The notes beneath the pieces were generated by a model. That model was not told the origin of the DNA. It did not search any database and saw only the letters and a program-made list of their open reading frames with translations. Positions 33,242 to 44,213 of a stretch of DNA of 64,000 bases are shown piece after piece. The stretch lies in contig MU405352.1 of NCBI GenBank assembly GCA_022836615.1, positions 36,083 to 100,082 on the forward strand, in the 5' to 3' direction. Every line of letters starts with the position of its first letter. The first letter of the stretch is position 1. Both the position numbers and the translations under genes were made by a program. The stretch comes from Annulohypoxylon bovei var. microspora. Lineage: Eukaryota; Ascomycota; Sordariomycetes; Xylariales; Hypoxylaceae.

Positions 33242-34393
33242 TTATGACCAGTCCACCGCATCCCAGTCGATGTCTTTGGCTCCGCTACCCCAGTCCCAAT
33301 CCGTTACGTCTGGCTCCTTATTGCCCTTCGCATCTAGGTCGTCGACGCTGGTTGACACACGAAGGGGAGAAGGGCGGCCAGCAGACAGACCTTTGAAATT
33401 GCTTCGGCCTTTAGCTGCACGGCTCGAATTCCAGCTATTGATGATCTGAGCTCTCCTTCTTTGGACTTTCTTAATGCCATGTGCGTTGGTATGGATGGAA
33501 TCGCAATATTGAACCATCTCTACACAACATTGGGAGGCGACGTCGTTTAATCTGGCGGCGAAATATTGGGGACGCCAGTTCTCCTCCTGGTCTTTGAGTA
33601 TTCGTGCCTCTTTAGCTCGACCTTGGGACATGTAGTACTCTTCAATCAGTCTGGTAACGGGTTTGTTGATCTCCTTGAGCTCGTCGTCGGAATATGTAGG
33701 CTCGGATTGTGCTGTTCCTTGGGTTTCCTCTTCGCTAGAAGACTGCTCAGAAGTCGTAGGCTCTTCCGAGGGCGCCAACCCCTTCATTCCTTGGAAGAAG
33801 CCCGCGGTGGTGTTGAGCAATACTCGGTGCTTCAAAGAGTAACCCCTATCCCCTAATGTGCACCATAGGTTCCAATCATCTGCTGGCTTGGATTGGATAG
33901 TTACGACTTCCGGAGAAGACGGAGAGAGACGGCGGACAGGCATGGTGATTTCGCGAATCAGCCACTGCTTGAATTCCAACTCGCGCCAGACGAGGCCAGG
34001 GTTCGAGGAGGTACCGCCGTTCGAAGACAAGATCGCTAGATTCTTCTCTATATTTGCAGCCTTAGCTTCCCCTATAGTCTTGTAAAGGGTCGCTCTAGCT
34101 TTCTTAAGCTTCTTCTCTGCCTTTCGGCGTCGGTTTACCTCCAACGTGATCTTCTTACACATCCGTTCGTACATGGATAGCTTGGCGGGAGAAGAGGAGT
34201 AGGTCTTGTGCGAGGGGTGGGAGAAAGATGGCACAAATAGGCGTTTCCAGGCCGATTTATTATTCTCGCGATACTTGGCAACAATCAAGGATCGTCTCTC
34301 CTTTCGGGGTAGTGCCATAATGTGCGCTAACTCGACAGGGTGTATGTCGAGTTTAGAGGCCATGAGACGCGTCTTGTGGAACATTTGAGTCAT
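33242..34393 (-). CDS. Unrecognised 383-residue protein with coiled coil and Trp/Asp tail
   Basis: Single-exon frame. Residues about 70-120 (MYERMCKKITLEVNRRRKAE then KKLKKARATLYKTIGE) are a basic, heptad-like coiled coil; a middle Ser/Glu-rich linker (EEPTTSEQSSSEEETQ) looks disordered; residues 250-340 carry RLIEEYYMSQGRAKEARIL and a YFAARLNDVASQCCVEMVQY helix region; the extreme C-terminus is DVTDWDWGSGAKDIDWDAVDWS, a tail with repeated W-acid pairs. No catalytic motif, signal peptide or membrane segment. I do not recognise the family. The start could also be Met4 or Met11; the first ATG is used. WD-type acidic aromatic tails can mediate protein docking, but that is only an analogy. Confidence 0.72.
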   Translation of the reverse strand: MTQMFHKTRLMASKLDIHPVELAHIMALPRKERRSLIVAKYRENNKSAWKRLFVPSFSHPSHKTYSSSPAKLSMYERMCKKITLEVNRRRKAEKKLKKARATLYKTIGEAKAANIEKNLAILSSNGGTSSNPGLVWRELEFKQWLIREITMPVRRLSPSSPEVVTIQSKPADDWNLWCTLGDRGYSLKHRVLLNTTAGFFQGMKGLAPSEEPTTSEQSSSEEETQGTAQSEPTYSDDELKEINKPVTRLIEEYYMSQGRAKEARILKDQEENWRPQYFAARLNDVASQCCVEMVQYCDSIHTNAHGIKKVQRRRAQIINSWNSSRAAKGRSNFKGLSAGRPSPLRVSTSVDDLDAKGNKEPDVTDWDWGSGAKDIDWDAVDWS

Positions 34394-36455
34394 GTTCGGA
34401 AGTAATGAACCCTTGGGTCTCTAGGTAGGTATCTTGGGGGTGATGGTGACTAATTGGATATTAGAGTTTAAGGTAGAGAAGATGTCGTAGACAAGAGATG
34501 GTGTAAATGAGGTAGGTGCTAGTTCAAGATTTGTGCAGTTCAAATGCTCAAAAGGTGAACGAAGTGGTGTTTGGAATAGAAGAATTTAATGAGGAAGGTT
34601 GATGTTGGAATGGAATGCCCAAAAGAATAAAAAGGTTTTTTTGGTAAGAAGGAAGTAGTAGGGACGGGCACGAGAGGTAAAAAAATATTTAAGTACGTAC
34701 CGATCAGATTAGACTTGGCGTCGACAAGGTCGATGATTCCTAGCTGTTAGGCAATGTGGTTCCACAGGCAGGTACCTAGGTACCTAGGACAATTGGCTGC
34801 AGCGTTCGATGGGCTAACACTCGTTTCTACCGCATCCAGGGTGTGACTGGATATTGTAAAATTCGTAGGTAGCAGGTGAGGTGAGGTGAGGTAGGGTAAT
34901 GAGAAGGGAGATGAGAGTGTGTAGATATCTATTTGGATATCTATTCGTAGAGAATGGATGAGTTAAAACATCAGAAGATTGGATGATTGTTATTTGCAGG
35001 TTGAAGGAAGAATTTCAATGGTAGAAAAAGATGGATGGGAAGAATAATGTTCAAAGTTTAGCAAACAGCACTGGGACTTGTAGTACCTAGGGTGTGTAGG
35101 TCACTAAAGGTCACTAAAGGTCACTAAAGGTCCCTAGGTACCAATGTACTTGAATTGACAGGTGATAACCACTTCGAAACCTTAGAATCGGTCAGTCGAC
35201 GTTTGAATATGTATTAATAGGAGAACATGATTAGATGGACCTAAGGTGGCCCTAGAATGACATCGTTGGAAATGGCACTTACCTGGGTAGGTACTTATTA
35301 GATATATATAGCCCTTTTACGACGACGACATGCGCGACAATATAGGCTCAGAAAGTCATTTAGTGCCTACTCATGTATGCATATAAATTCCTAGCCCGGA
35401 ATTAAATGTGTATGAGTTCCCCTATCTGGGAAGCACAGGTGGGTTATCCTACTACTAGGTAGTTATTGTAGGTGTGTAGATATATACTTAAATATTATTT
35501 ATTGTTCACGATGCTAATAGTAAAACACAGTTTCTCTATTGGCAAATATGAGTGACATGGCTGATCTTATGAAAGCATTTCTAACTTACATACATGTAGT
35601 CATTCTATCGAGATGGTCATGCAACTTAAATCCAACTGTTTTAACCCATGGGGAAGATGAATCTGCTCGGTACAGGGTCTTCTTGCCACAACATTATTGA
35701 ACTCTAATGAACTAGTTAATCTGTCATCATTTATCACACGCCTATGTATGCATGTTGCCCGTCATTTTTATAGAAGAAGAAAAGCTATGGAAGCTCTTTA
35801 GTTGCTTGCTGTTTGGATGGTTTGTTACATTAAAGTCCACGGAAAGGCCATCTATGCCTAGTTAACGTTCCATCTACAACCAAATCTACCTAATATTCCA
35901 TGAAACCCCAAATAACTAGATAGGCATATATGATAATAGGAAGGACCTTTCAATTATATATCGTAGAGTGATACATTTTATTTCAATTACAACTATATTT
36001 ACCGAATAGAAATCGTCATTCCAGCATATTTTTGATAAAGGGGTCAAGAACACAGAGCTAATGTTGAAGTACTAAGCTAAGGAGAAGGGTTTATCTCTGA
36101 CATGTCGGAAGAAATAAGATATATTTACTTGATTATTGCAATTAGATATAATTACGATTTGATGTACGTTTCATCGTAGCAATTCACCTATTTTCTCCAC
36201 TCTGCTTGTCGAGAATAGGGTTGTTGCAACACGGAGCTTACGTAATCTCGTGATGTTACGTAGTCGGGCAGATTATTCGTCCGGGGTCTCATAACGCTCC
36301 GACCAACTTCACTGAGCTGTAGAACCATTTAACAACAATGCGCCGCAGTACTTCCCTCTTATTCATGCCGAAACTAAGTCTCAACACTCCAAAGTCCAAT
36401 CTTCTAGAAGCCACCTCGATTAGTCATAAGGAGAGTAAGCATAACATCACGGACT
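34394..36455. other. Intergenic, 2.1 kb
   Basis: Divergent promoter region between the coiled-coil gene and the bZIP gene. Contains G(G)TGAG repeats near 34877, a tandem TCACTAAAGG x3 at 35101-35130, and dense CCTAGGTAC motifs (34773-34790, 35132-35142). The 36338 frame is not the bZIP start (see that gene). Confidence 0.55.
35101..35130. repeat. Tandem repeat, 10-bp unit TCACTAAAGG
   Basis: Three perfect units followed by a degenerate TCCCTAGG unit. Confidence 0.85.
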
Positions 36456-37671
36456 ATGGCCTCTGGAAGACTAAAACATCTGGAAAATGCCGAGGAAGAG
36501 CTGCGTGTGAGAAACGTTTGCCCTTAATTGAGTCCACACACTGCATAAATATATTTACTAATACAGACCAAAATAGCGTCGTCGTGAACGCGGCAGACTG
36601 GCTCAGCGCGCATTTCGGAAGCGCCAAAGCAATAAGGTATCGAAGAGCGAGTCTAATGAAACACAGAAAATCCTGAAGTTGAAAGCAGCCATAGAGGAGA
36701 TCGTTCGGGTGACACGCAGTGATGATCGTCCGGAGCTGGTACGAGCAGTCCGGGATGCGGCTGAGTTATCGGGATCGGATTTACGGAGGTCAATCGAAAT
36801 TAGCGGCGGTAGAGATGAAGATGGAAAGGCTACCGCGGGGCCGTCACATTCATTACCGAATACGGAGAACCTTGCACCAATGAATGAGACCCGGCCAACC
36901 GGGTCCATGAGTACTACCCAAGAAACATTCGTACACCACGAGAGTTGGGCGGATTTGAGGCTAAATAACCAGAAACCAACTTCATTTGAAACTAGAATGG
37001 ATTTAGAACGGGTGAAGCCACGATCGGACTACGGACTTTGGTTCGACACCAGCCGATTTCTACGAATAAATGACCCACCTTTAGATATAGTTCCGTACCT
37101 TGGTAAAGGAATGAAGACATTTGCTGGACGATTGTTTTGGAATTCCGGAGAGCATCTACTGGACTTATACCGGAAAGCCGAGGCCTACGTCAAGACAAAT
37201 CCACCAGTCGCGAGGGAAGCCAACGAGGGGATTTGGAATATGGTTCAGCATTCACCGCCTTTGCACAATATACGGTACATCATAGCCTTAGCGGAGGCTC
37301 GTCGTGAGTTCCGCGACCGCGGCTATATCGAGGGAAACAATCCTGCAGGAGAAGCCGACTCGGGGGAGCTTCTGAACGAACATGTACTGGCGGACTATAG
37401 GTCAAGGGGAGACGACGCGACTATCTGGCTATCTCCAGAAGGCGTCGAAATTGAGCTCCGGGGACGTATGAGTGGTGGATTATATAGACGCCTTGAAAGT
37501 GTGTTAGAAGTCTGGGACTTAAATCAAGCGGGAGACCCTCTAGCTAAGGTGGTGCAATCACTTGTCCATACTCTGTCGAAAAGCTGCATCTGTTTTGGGA
37601 ATGGCCCTCGCTGGCGCGCTGATCGCGTGGCGGCATTATTTAACGGGAGTGTCCAGAATGTATTTGCATAA
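36456..37671 (+). CDS. bZIP-type transcription factor
   Basis: 381 residues in two exons, 36456-36506 and 36577-37671, with a 70-base GT-AG intron. The splice joins MASGRLKHLENAEEELR to RRRERGRLAQRAFRKRQSNK, restoring a fungal bZIP basic region (R-x3-AQRAFRxRQ type) at about residues 18-38, followed by a short leucine-spaced helix KILKLKAAIEEIVRV. Such factors bind DNA as dimers in the nucleus. The C-terminal half (RSDYGLWFDTSRFLRINDPP, then GMKTFAGRLFWNSGEHLLDL) has the look of the ligand- or partner-type C-terminal region that follows many fungal bZIP domains, but I cannot assign a named domain. The zipper is short, so dimer strength is uncertain. A longer frame beginning at 36338 runs in another frame and is a shadow. 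Target genes unknown. Confidence 0.82.
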
Positions 37672-37929
37672 GGGGAGTGATTCGTAGTAGGGTTTAGATG
37701 TTGAGTTGGTGGGGAGATTAAGTAGATTCCCCTAGTAATGACAAAGACTCTTGCGGTAAATGAATTTCTACTCATAGGTCCGCCGCAAATAATTCCTCAA
37801 AGTAAAATCAGTTCGACTGCAAGAGCCATCGTAGACAGGCAAGTTGAATAGCTGTTCATCGAAGTCGTCGTTGGTCGGTCCTACGGGAATCCAGCGTAGA
37901 CTAATGCGTATAATTCAACGCGACGAAGT

Positions 37930-38568
37930 TCACGGCGTTTTGTTATAATTCGTTGCCCAGTCTTCTTCTAATTCGCGCAAGCATTCAAGTACTCTTGGAC
38001 CAACTTTTTCATCGATAATATCCTTCTGGTATCTTGTCATTTTTTTCAACACGTAGTCGGAGACGGACCCTTGATCCCTAGCTACGGGCCGACCGATCCC
38101 GACCGAGATACGCGACCAACGTGCGCCACGGAAGTCGGACATTTTGAGGACCCGGTTGATGTCCTTTATACCGTTATGTCCTCGATGACTTGCTTTCCAA
38201 CTGCGTATCTTAACCCGACCCAGGTCTTCTTCTAGGTCATCGTGAACCAATACTAAACCGAGGTCCGCAGGTTGCAACTGATTATGCTGCAGCATTTCCC
38301 TCCAAGTTTTGGCAAACCAAGGACCCGAAATATTCATCTGGGTCGGGCTCTGCACTAAAGTATATTCATAGCCTGTTGAGACCAAGCAAGATTTCCCACC
38401 ATGTCGTTCGGACGTAAATGGAGGTTGTGATGGTCCAAGTATCTTTTGTAAGGAAGCAAGGGCGAAATGACCAGCAGAATGGAGGCACTCGTAGTATGGC
38501 GCTTGATTGCCTAAGCTTATAATCAAGAAGCGAGGATTGAATAAATCTCTGGACATAGCTTTGACCAA
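37930..38568 (-). CDS. PTH1: Peptidyl-tRNA hydrolase (Pth, bacterial/mitochondrial type)
   Basis: 212 residues, single exon. Cleaves the ester bond of peptidyl-tRNAs released from stalled ribosomes; in yeasts the type I enzyme is mitochondrial. Motifs: FLIISLGNQAPYYECLHSAGH containing the Asn of LGN and the catalytic His of HSAG; PTQMNISG with the tRNA-end-binding Asn; VLVHDDLEEDLG with the catalytic-acid Asp; SHRGHNGIKDI; and RWSRISVGIGRP. The order and spacing match type I Pth. The start may be Met1 (38568) or Met5. No strong mitochondrial presequence is visible, which leaves the location open. The stop is close to the 3' end of the bZIP gene (convergent, about 260 bases apart). Confidence 0.92.
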   Translation of the reverse strand: MVKAMSRDLFNPRFLIISLGNQAPYYECLHSAGHFALASLQKILGPSQPPFTSERHGGKSCLVSTGYEYTLVQSPTQMNISGPWFAKTWREMLQHNQLQPADLGLVLVHDDLEEDLGRVKIRSWKASHRGHNGIKDINRVLKMSDFRGARWSRISVGIGRPVARDQGSVSDYVLKKMTRYQKDIIDEKVGPRVLECLRELEEDWATNYNKTP

Positions 38569-38676
38569 TTGTAAGTAGTGGAAATGAGGGTATTGAATTT
38601 TGTAGATGAAAGCTCACAAGACATGAATATCCGCTAGAAAAAAAAATACCCCTGCCGTCCTGTAGCAAAAAAGTGC

Positions 38677-38948
38677 ACCTACGAAGGTTGTGGACAAAAG
38701 TTTCGCACATCAGCCCCAAGGGCCAACCCGTGTAAATCAAAATATATCCGCACCGTGTGGCGCGTTTTTTTAGTGGCTAAACTGCCAGGGATATAGCGGT
38801 TACCCACTAGAATTTAGTGCACAGATCACTATTAGGTCTAAGTTTTAGCCTAAAGCTAATACAGTGTTTATCTATTCCTTATTTGATTACGCACTGGGCA
38901 AGGGCCCGTGGCTGATGTGCGAAACTTTTGTCCACAACCTTCGTAGGT
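38677..38948. mobile_element. MITE, family B, 272 bp with 38-bp TIRs
   Basis: Left end ACCTACGAAGGTTGTGGACA... and right end its exact complement; about 38 bases match perfectly (through TTCGCACATCAGCC). No coding capacity and no obvious target duplication. The interior resembles 19378-19545. It lies 110 bases upstream of the peptidyl-tRNA hydrolase start, in a position to affect its promoter. Confidence 0.85.
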
Positions 38949-39373
38949 ATTTGTGGCTTGGTAAGGCTGGTAAGGTTCCAAGAGTCCCAAACTTGGAAGT
39001 ACTTTGGTACATAATCTACCCCTGACGTCGGCAGGTCGGATTTGGAAATACATGCAGTTTGTGGCGCAATAACTCTTCGCTGACGTATGTGCCAATCAAT
39101 GATCTAACGCTCAGCCACGAACAACTGCAGTACTGTGACCCAAATGTCATTGGAACCTCGAACCTACCCACCATCATAAACCCGTAAACCAGCCTGTTAC
39201 CATTCAAGCCCGCCAATCCCTTTTCGACTCTTAATACTAAAATACCTACTGAATAGAAGACTCCTGCATTATTCCTTGTCTCTTCAATTACGAAACGGCT
39301 ATTCCTTATACCAACTTCAATTATTGGATTTTATCGGCATTATTGAGCAGAACCAGGCAACAGCATCGCGAAA
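38949..39373. other. Upstream region of RVS161-like gene
   Basis: No coding motif; short minus-strand frames here are chance. Likely promoter and 5' leader of the BAR-protein gene. Confidence 0.45.
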
Positions 39374-40340
39374 ATGTCGTGGGCAGGTATGGCGCCAATC
39401 AGGCACAAAAGTCACTGTAGGATTGGCGTTTTACTAACCGAGACCCCTCTAGGATTCAAGAAGAATGTCAATCGCGCGACGACGCAGGTCATGATGAAGA
39501 CGGGCCATGTCGAGAAAACGAACGATCGCGATTACGAGGTCGAAGAGAGACGATTCAAAACGATGGAGGCTGCTTCACTGCGTCTTCAGAAGGAGGCGAG
39601 AGGATATCTAGATTCGATACGAGGTTAGTCTATCCCGACAAGACCTACACTACACAGATCAAGTGTTTTACTAAGGATTCTTCGCAGCCATGACCGCTTC
39701 GCAAATGCGCATAGCCGAGACGATAGATGCCTTCTACGGTGACGCTGGAGCTAAGGACGGCGTTAGCAGGAGTTATAAGCAAGCTGTAGAGGATCTAGAT
39801 ACGGAAACCATAAAAGCTCTGGACGGTCCATACAGAACGACGGTCTTAGAGCCCATCACCAGATTCTGCGCATATTTCCCCGACGTTAACGAATGTAAGG
39901 TCTTCGTATCCTCAATATCTTGATTCTATCACTCACAATATCTAGGCATCAAAAAGCGTGGTCATAAACTCCTAGACTATGATGCACTGCGGGCGAAGGT
40001 AAAAAAGCTAGCCGAGAAACCCGACAAGGATGTTACGAAACTTCCACGCACGGAGAAGGAGATGGAAATCGCGAGGGCGGCCTACGAACAGCTCAACGAG
40101 CAGTTGTCCACCGAACTACCCCAGCTCATTGACCTTCGGGTGCCATACCTCGACCCCAGCTTCGAGGCGCTCGTCAAGATCCAACTCCGGTTCTGCGCCG
40201 AAGCTTACAGCCGGATGGCGCAAGTCCAACAATACCTCGACGCGGACACTAGGGAGCAGTACGCTCAAGGCGACTTGGACTCGAGAGTGGAGCAGGCGTT
40301 GCAGGAGATTCGGGAGCTCAGCATCAGCGGGACAGTTTAG
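39374..40340 (+). CDS. RVS161: BAR-domain protein Rvs161/Hob3
   Basis: 261 residues; exons 39374-39386, 39453-39623, 39688-39894 and 39946-40340, with a tiny 13-base first exon (MSWAG) as seen in other fungal orthologues. BAR proteins of this type heterodimerise with Rvs167, bend the plasma membrane at endocytic sites and couple to actin; Rvs161 also acts in cell fusion. Signature segments: GFKKNVNRATTQVMMKTGHV at the amphipathic N-terminal helix, RMTASQMRIAETIDAFYGD-like helix 1 core, CAYFPDVNECIKKRGHKLLD, and YEQLNEQLSTELPQLIDLRV near the C-terminal helix. No SH3 domain follows, as expected for Rvs161 rather than Rvs167. Length is close to yeast Rvs161. Confidence 0.95.
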
Positions 40341-41273
40341 GGTGGCGTGCATTCGCGGAGTTAAAAATGGCTTTTATTGGGCGTGGTAATCCTGGCATGG
40401 GCTGGCATTCTCACAGATGGGCTTCGGACGAACCACTACACGATTCACGGGTTCATGTTAGATATCGACAGGGATAGTGGTCTTGCGAATAGCAGCCTAG
40501 TATATTTGAAACTACTAGATTTGGTTAGGGTGCCTTCGAGAGGGACACTCAGTATTGTATTCCCTACTAACTTTACATTGAAATCTCATGACGAGATTGA
40601 TTCCTTCCTCGCTGCTTAAGTATTTATCACTTACGGAAAGCGTAAATAAGAGTGTGGTAGATTGTCAATTTCTGACTAATTGTCTTCGACGACCTCACCT
40701 ACCATACACTTTTATGAAGCATACTACCTACCTAGACATGACTACTATTTAGGTTAGAAACCGTACCATTCTAGGCCACATAGCAGACATTCGCAATAGC
40801 ATCTTCCGAAATGACCGAAATATGTACACGTCGATTCATAAGAGTTGACCGGATGGAGGGGTAAGCGGCTACCGGCATATAGTGGAAATTGCGTGCCCGG
40901 TGCAGCGAAAATAAGATGGTGAGTGTTTCACAAACACCAATGTGCCCGATTTTGGCTGCGGAAGAGCCAGGTGAACTTCAACAACTCTAATAATGACTCG
41001 AATTTCTCGCAATTTATAGGTAGTCTCATTCCATAAAGACCTTTGCGACAACACGCACCTCCAATAGGTCCAATGAAAACTTTATGCTGGTAAAAGTCTT
41101 GTGTTACAATCTATGTAGCATAGCTCAAAGCTGCTGCACAAATGCGACGCATAGAATATTTTGAATTTAGAATAGTTATGTACAATTATTTCAGAACTTA
41201 TAGACGGGAAACATATCTAATGTCCTTAAGAACTTTTGGATAATAAACACCATTTTATCCGGAGGCTAACCCT
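40341..41273. other. Convergent intergenic region
   Basis: 3' flanks of the RVS161-like gene and the lactonase-like gene. The frame at 40377-40619 lies in the likely 3' untranslated region and has no motif. Confidence 0.5.
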
Positions 41274-42519
41274 CTACTCAAGCCAGACAACAACACTCAA
41301 CCCATCCTCCTGCTGCGGCGTACCCGGCGTCGCGATTGGCAGATTTGCCACAATGTCTCCCAACTTCCCGGTCTCGGGGTCCCTCGCGATGATAGCTATG
41401 TTGCTGCTCGTCTGTCCGCCGACGGCGACCAGGGTGCCGGCCTTGTTGATGGAGAAGGTGCGGGGGAACCAGGCGTGCGCCGGCGTGGCCTCGACCCATT
41501 TGATGTCGCCCGAGCTAGGGTCGATGCTGTACGTGGCGATGGAGTCGTTCTGCGGGCCGAACGTCTCGTCCGCGCGGTTCGCCGCGTATAGAAAGTTGCC
41601 TGAGACGTGGACCTCGGCGGCTTTGGATCCGTTGGGCGCACTGCTACCTTCGGCGTACGTGGAGAGCGTCTGCGTCTTCTTTAGGATCAGGCACCCGTCG
41701 TCCGGGTAGGTTGCGGTCCAGGCCGAGACTGAGTTACCTAATTCGTTCACCGTGTACAGTCTCTGGCCAAGGGTAGATCCGGAGTCAGGGGCCCACCAGG
41801 CGCCATGGCGCGGTCCATCGCCGGGGTCGGCTTTTCCGGGCTCGCATGCCGTGAGATTGCCTGTCTCAGCATCGATGCTGAAGATGCGGATAAAGTCTGC
41901 ACCTAGGTCTGGCACGATTAAGTATCGCCCGGTTGGGTCAAGCTGGGCTGCGTGCGGGTGAGGGGCATTTTGTCGGGAATTGGGACCAGGCTCGGACATG
42001 TTGAACTGTAGCTTCTGAGAGAGCGTTGATACGTCGCTAAGAGGGAGCTTATAGGTGGATACGGTCGATGGATCACTACAACGAATGTCAGTATCTAATT
42101 TCTGATAATCGAGTATAAATAATCAACTCGTACTATTCGACTGTGGCAATGAAGCCATATCCATCTTTACTCCCACTGCCAAACGGCGAACCATGAACGC
42201 TAGCACCGGCAGTGACAGCTTTCCCAGTCTGTTCCAAGCTGCCATCCGATCCCACGGAATAGGATGAGAGTATGCCACTTCCATTCCAGTCTTCGTCAAC
42301 GCAGTACACGGTTGTCGCGTTCGAATCCACATGCAGCCAAGCAGGGAGAGTTCCGCATCCTTCTATTGATGACTTGGTGACTAATGTAGCATTGCTACCG
42401 CTGCCTGTGAAGGAAAGCGAGAAGATCTTGCCAGTGTAATGCGATGCAAGAAGATTTGCTCCGAGGACCTCCGGCACAAGGCCAAGCGTTCCTAGGATCA
42501 ACGTCTTGAAAGATGCCAT
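41274..42519 (-). CDS. Secreted lactonase-like seven-bladed propeller protein
   Basis: 395 residues; exons 42519-42134 and 42075-41274, intron 58 bases. Family of 6-phosphogluconolactonase-like beta-propellers (muconate-cycloisomerase/lactonase type), which in fungi are often extracellular or periplasmic-type proteins of unknown substrate. A signal peptide of about 20 residues (MASFKTLILGTLGLVPEVLG) precedes ANLLASHYTGKIFSLSF. Blade motifs: PAWLHVDSNATTVYCVDED, PHPHAAQLDPTGRYLIVPDLGADFIRIF, LYTVNELGNSVSAW, AAEVHVSGNFLYAANR, FPRTFSINKAGTLVAVGGQ. HPHAAQLDPTG and the final R-F-x-I pattern are hallmark lactonase-propeller sequences. Several N-x-S/T sites suit secretion. Confidence 0.9.
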
Positions 42520-44213
42520 GGCGGACTATACCTACCTTACACAGCGTACCGAAGCGGCGGGTTGAGCGATAGTGGATTGAACAAAGGTAAAGGATGCAAA
42601 TTAAAGATTAGATCTTCCAAAGACGATGGGAATATGTTCATCTTTGAGGTGATCGGCTTCCATCGTAGGGATCAAGGAGCTAGGAATGCAACTAGAACAG
42701 AAGAGTGTGACATTCTAAGCTTACAGCCTCAAAACAAATGTTATGATTAGCGAGCCTGGGGCAAGTTGTCGCGAACATATTGCTAGCAGAGAAAGCCGAA
42801 TGACTCCTTAGCTCCGCGAGCGCAATTGGTAACATCTCGGAAGATCTTCCCGATCGTGCGACGCTCCGGACGGGAGGAATTGCGCTCGGCAGGGGCCTTT
42901 AAGGCTAATTGGCTTGGTACCGCGTTTGTCGCGTCTGAAGGGTCTGAAGGGTCTACCCCAGCTATATTAAAGATATCGAGAGGGAGATTCGGTTGGCTAG
43001 ACGGTTCCTCGTACTTCGTTTGATGTGACGATACCCCAGACATCCCCCACACTCTCCGCGACGATCCCGGAGGCACGGTCCTGCGTCCTGATGGACAGAC
43101 AGCACATGGGAATTAACGTGTCCCTAATTGCAGCTTTTCGTTTTCGGTTTCGAGCTCGCAATATGCAGTCGGCGCTTAAAAAAGGCTACATCTTAGCGGA
43201 AGATTATGCACCCCAACTTAGACATAGTAGACGCGTGACCTGGTAATTTTTCCAGATGCGTTTGATGAGGCAGGCTGCAATACGAATAGACCCATCAGAG
43301 GATGACCTTCGACGGCCTCGTCTGTATCTCCATCTAGCTAGACGCCGGCAATTAACACCGTTTAGGCCGCCTTCTATCAAGAGAGGTGCTAATATGGCGC
43401 ATCATCTTCCGTAGGATTATATGTTTGGGCTAGCCTTTGGGGACACCAATCTAGTAAATCATAGCTGTAAGCCTCCTCTTTCTACCCGAGTTGCCGAACT
43501 TCAATCACCTATCCGGGACTTGAGCGCGCTTGTTTTAGATGCGTCTAACAAGAGCCTTGCCGCATTTGAATGGTCCCGAGGAATTAATAGCGTATGCGCA
43601 TGTGACGTTGATAACATCGCGTGGTGGTTCGACCTGTACCTAACTGCGTGGATGATTGAATCTAAGCGCTATCATTAGTTCCTGTGCCTGATTAGGTGCC
43701 ACATAAAATGTTAAGAGCGATGTCCTCTTATATAGGCTGTATATGATATCGTAATCCAAACAAGCTAGATTGCGAGATGCCGAGAAGATCGACTACAAGC
43801 CCACTGGCGCTGGGATAGCCAGCCTTGCGCGGGACAAATTTCTTATGTCTCCGTCGCTCTGCTAGACATGACATTTTCTCGGTCAATCCACGGAAATATC
43901 CGCTCTGGGGAGCTTGTAACTCCCGAATTTGATGGCCAAGGATGTTGGATATTAAAGTATCGGATCATTTAGCCCTATGTCGACCTCAACTGTACGTCCG
44001 CTATAAGTTAAGTATAAACAGCAGCCTGTGATAAAATCGTGTTGTCGTTCGACAGGTCGTTCGAGAATCCCCGGTCTATCTAGACGGAATTGGCCGAGTA
44101 AAGGATATAATAATCCCCGAAGGAAGCTGGTGATTCAAAGAATCAAGACGTCATAGGACATCTTGGTATCATATCAGCTGCGAGTATCATTTATCCTCAG
44201 GGCTGCTAATAAG
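42520..44213. other. Intergenic, 1.7 kb, possible coding relics
   Basis: Open frames at 42783-43076 (minus, ends ...RDVTNCARGAKESFGFLC) and 43421-43678 (plus) have partly protein-like composition, but I find no named motif and no splice-supported model. They may be remnants of one or two decayed genes. Confidence 0.4.

Noticed and set aside
36338..36676. 112-codon frame over the bZIP start
   Set aside because: It runs in a different frame from the bZIP domain; the spliced model from 36456 explains the basic region.
40377..40619. 81-codon frame downstream of the RVS161-like gene
   Set aside because: Lies directly after the stop in the likely 3' untranslated region; no motif.
42783..43678. 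Frames that might be remnants of a kinase- or phosphotransferase-like gene
   Set aside because: The expected catalytic motifs (HxDxxxxN, DxD) could not be found in any frame.
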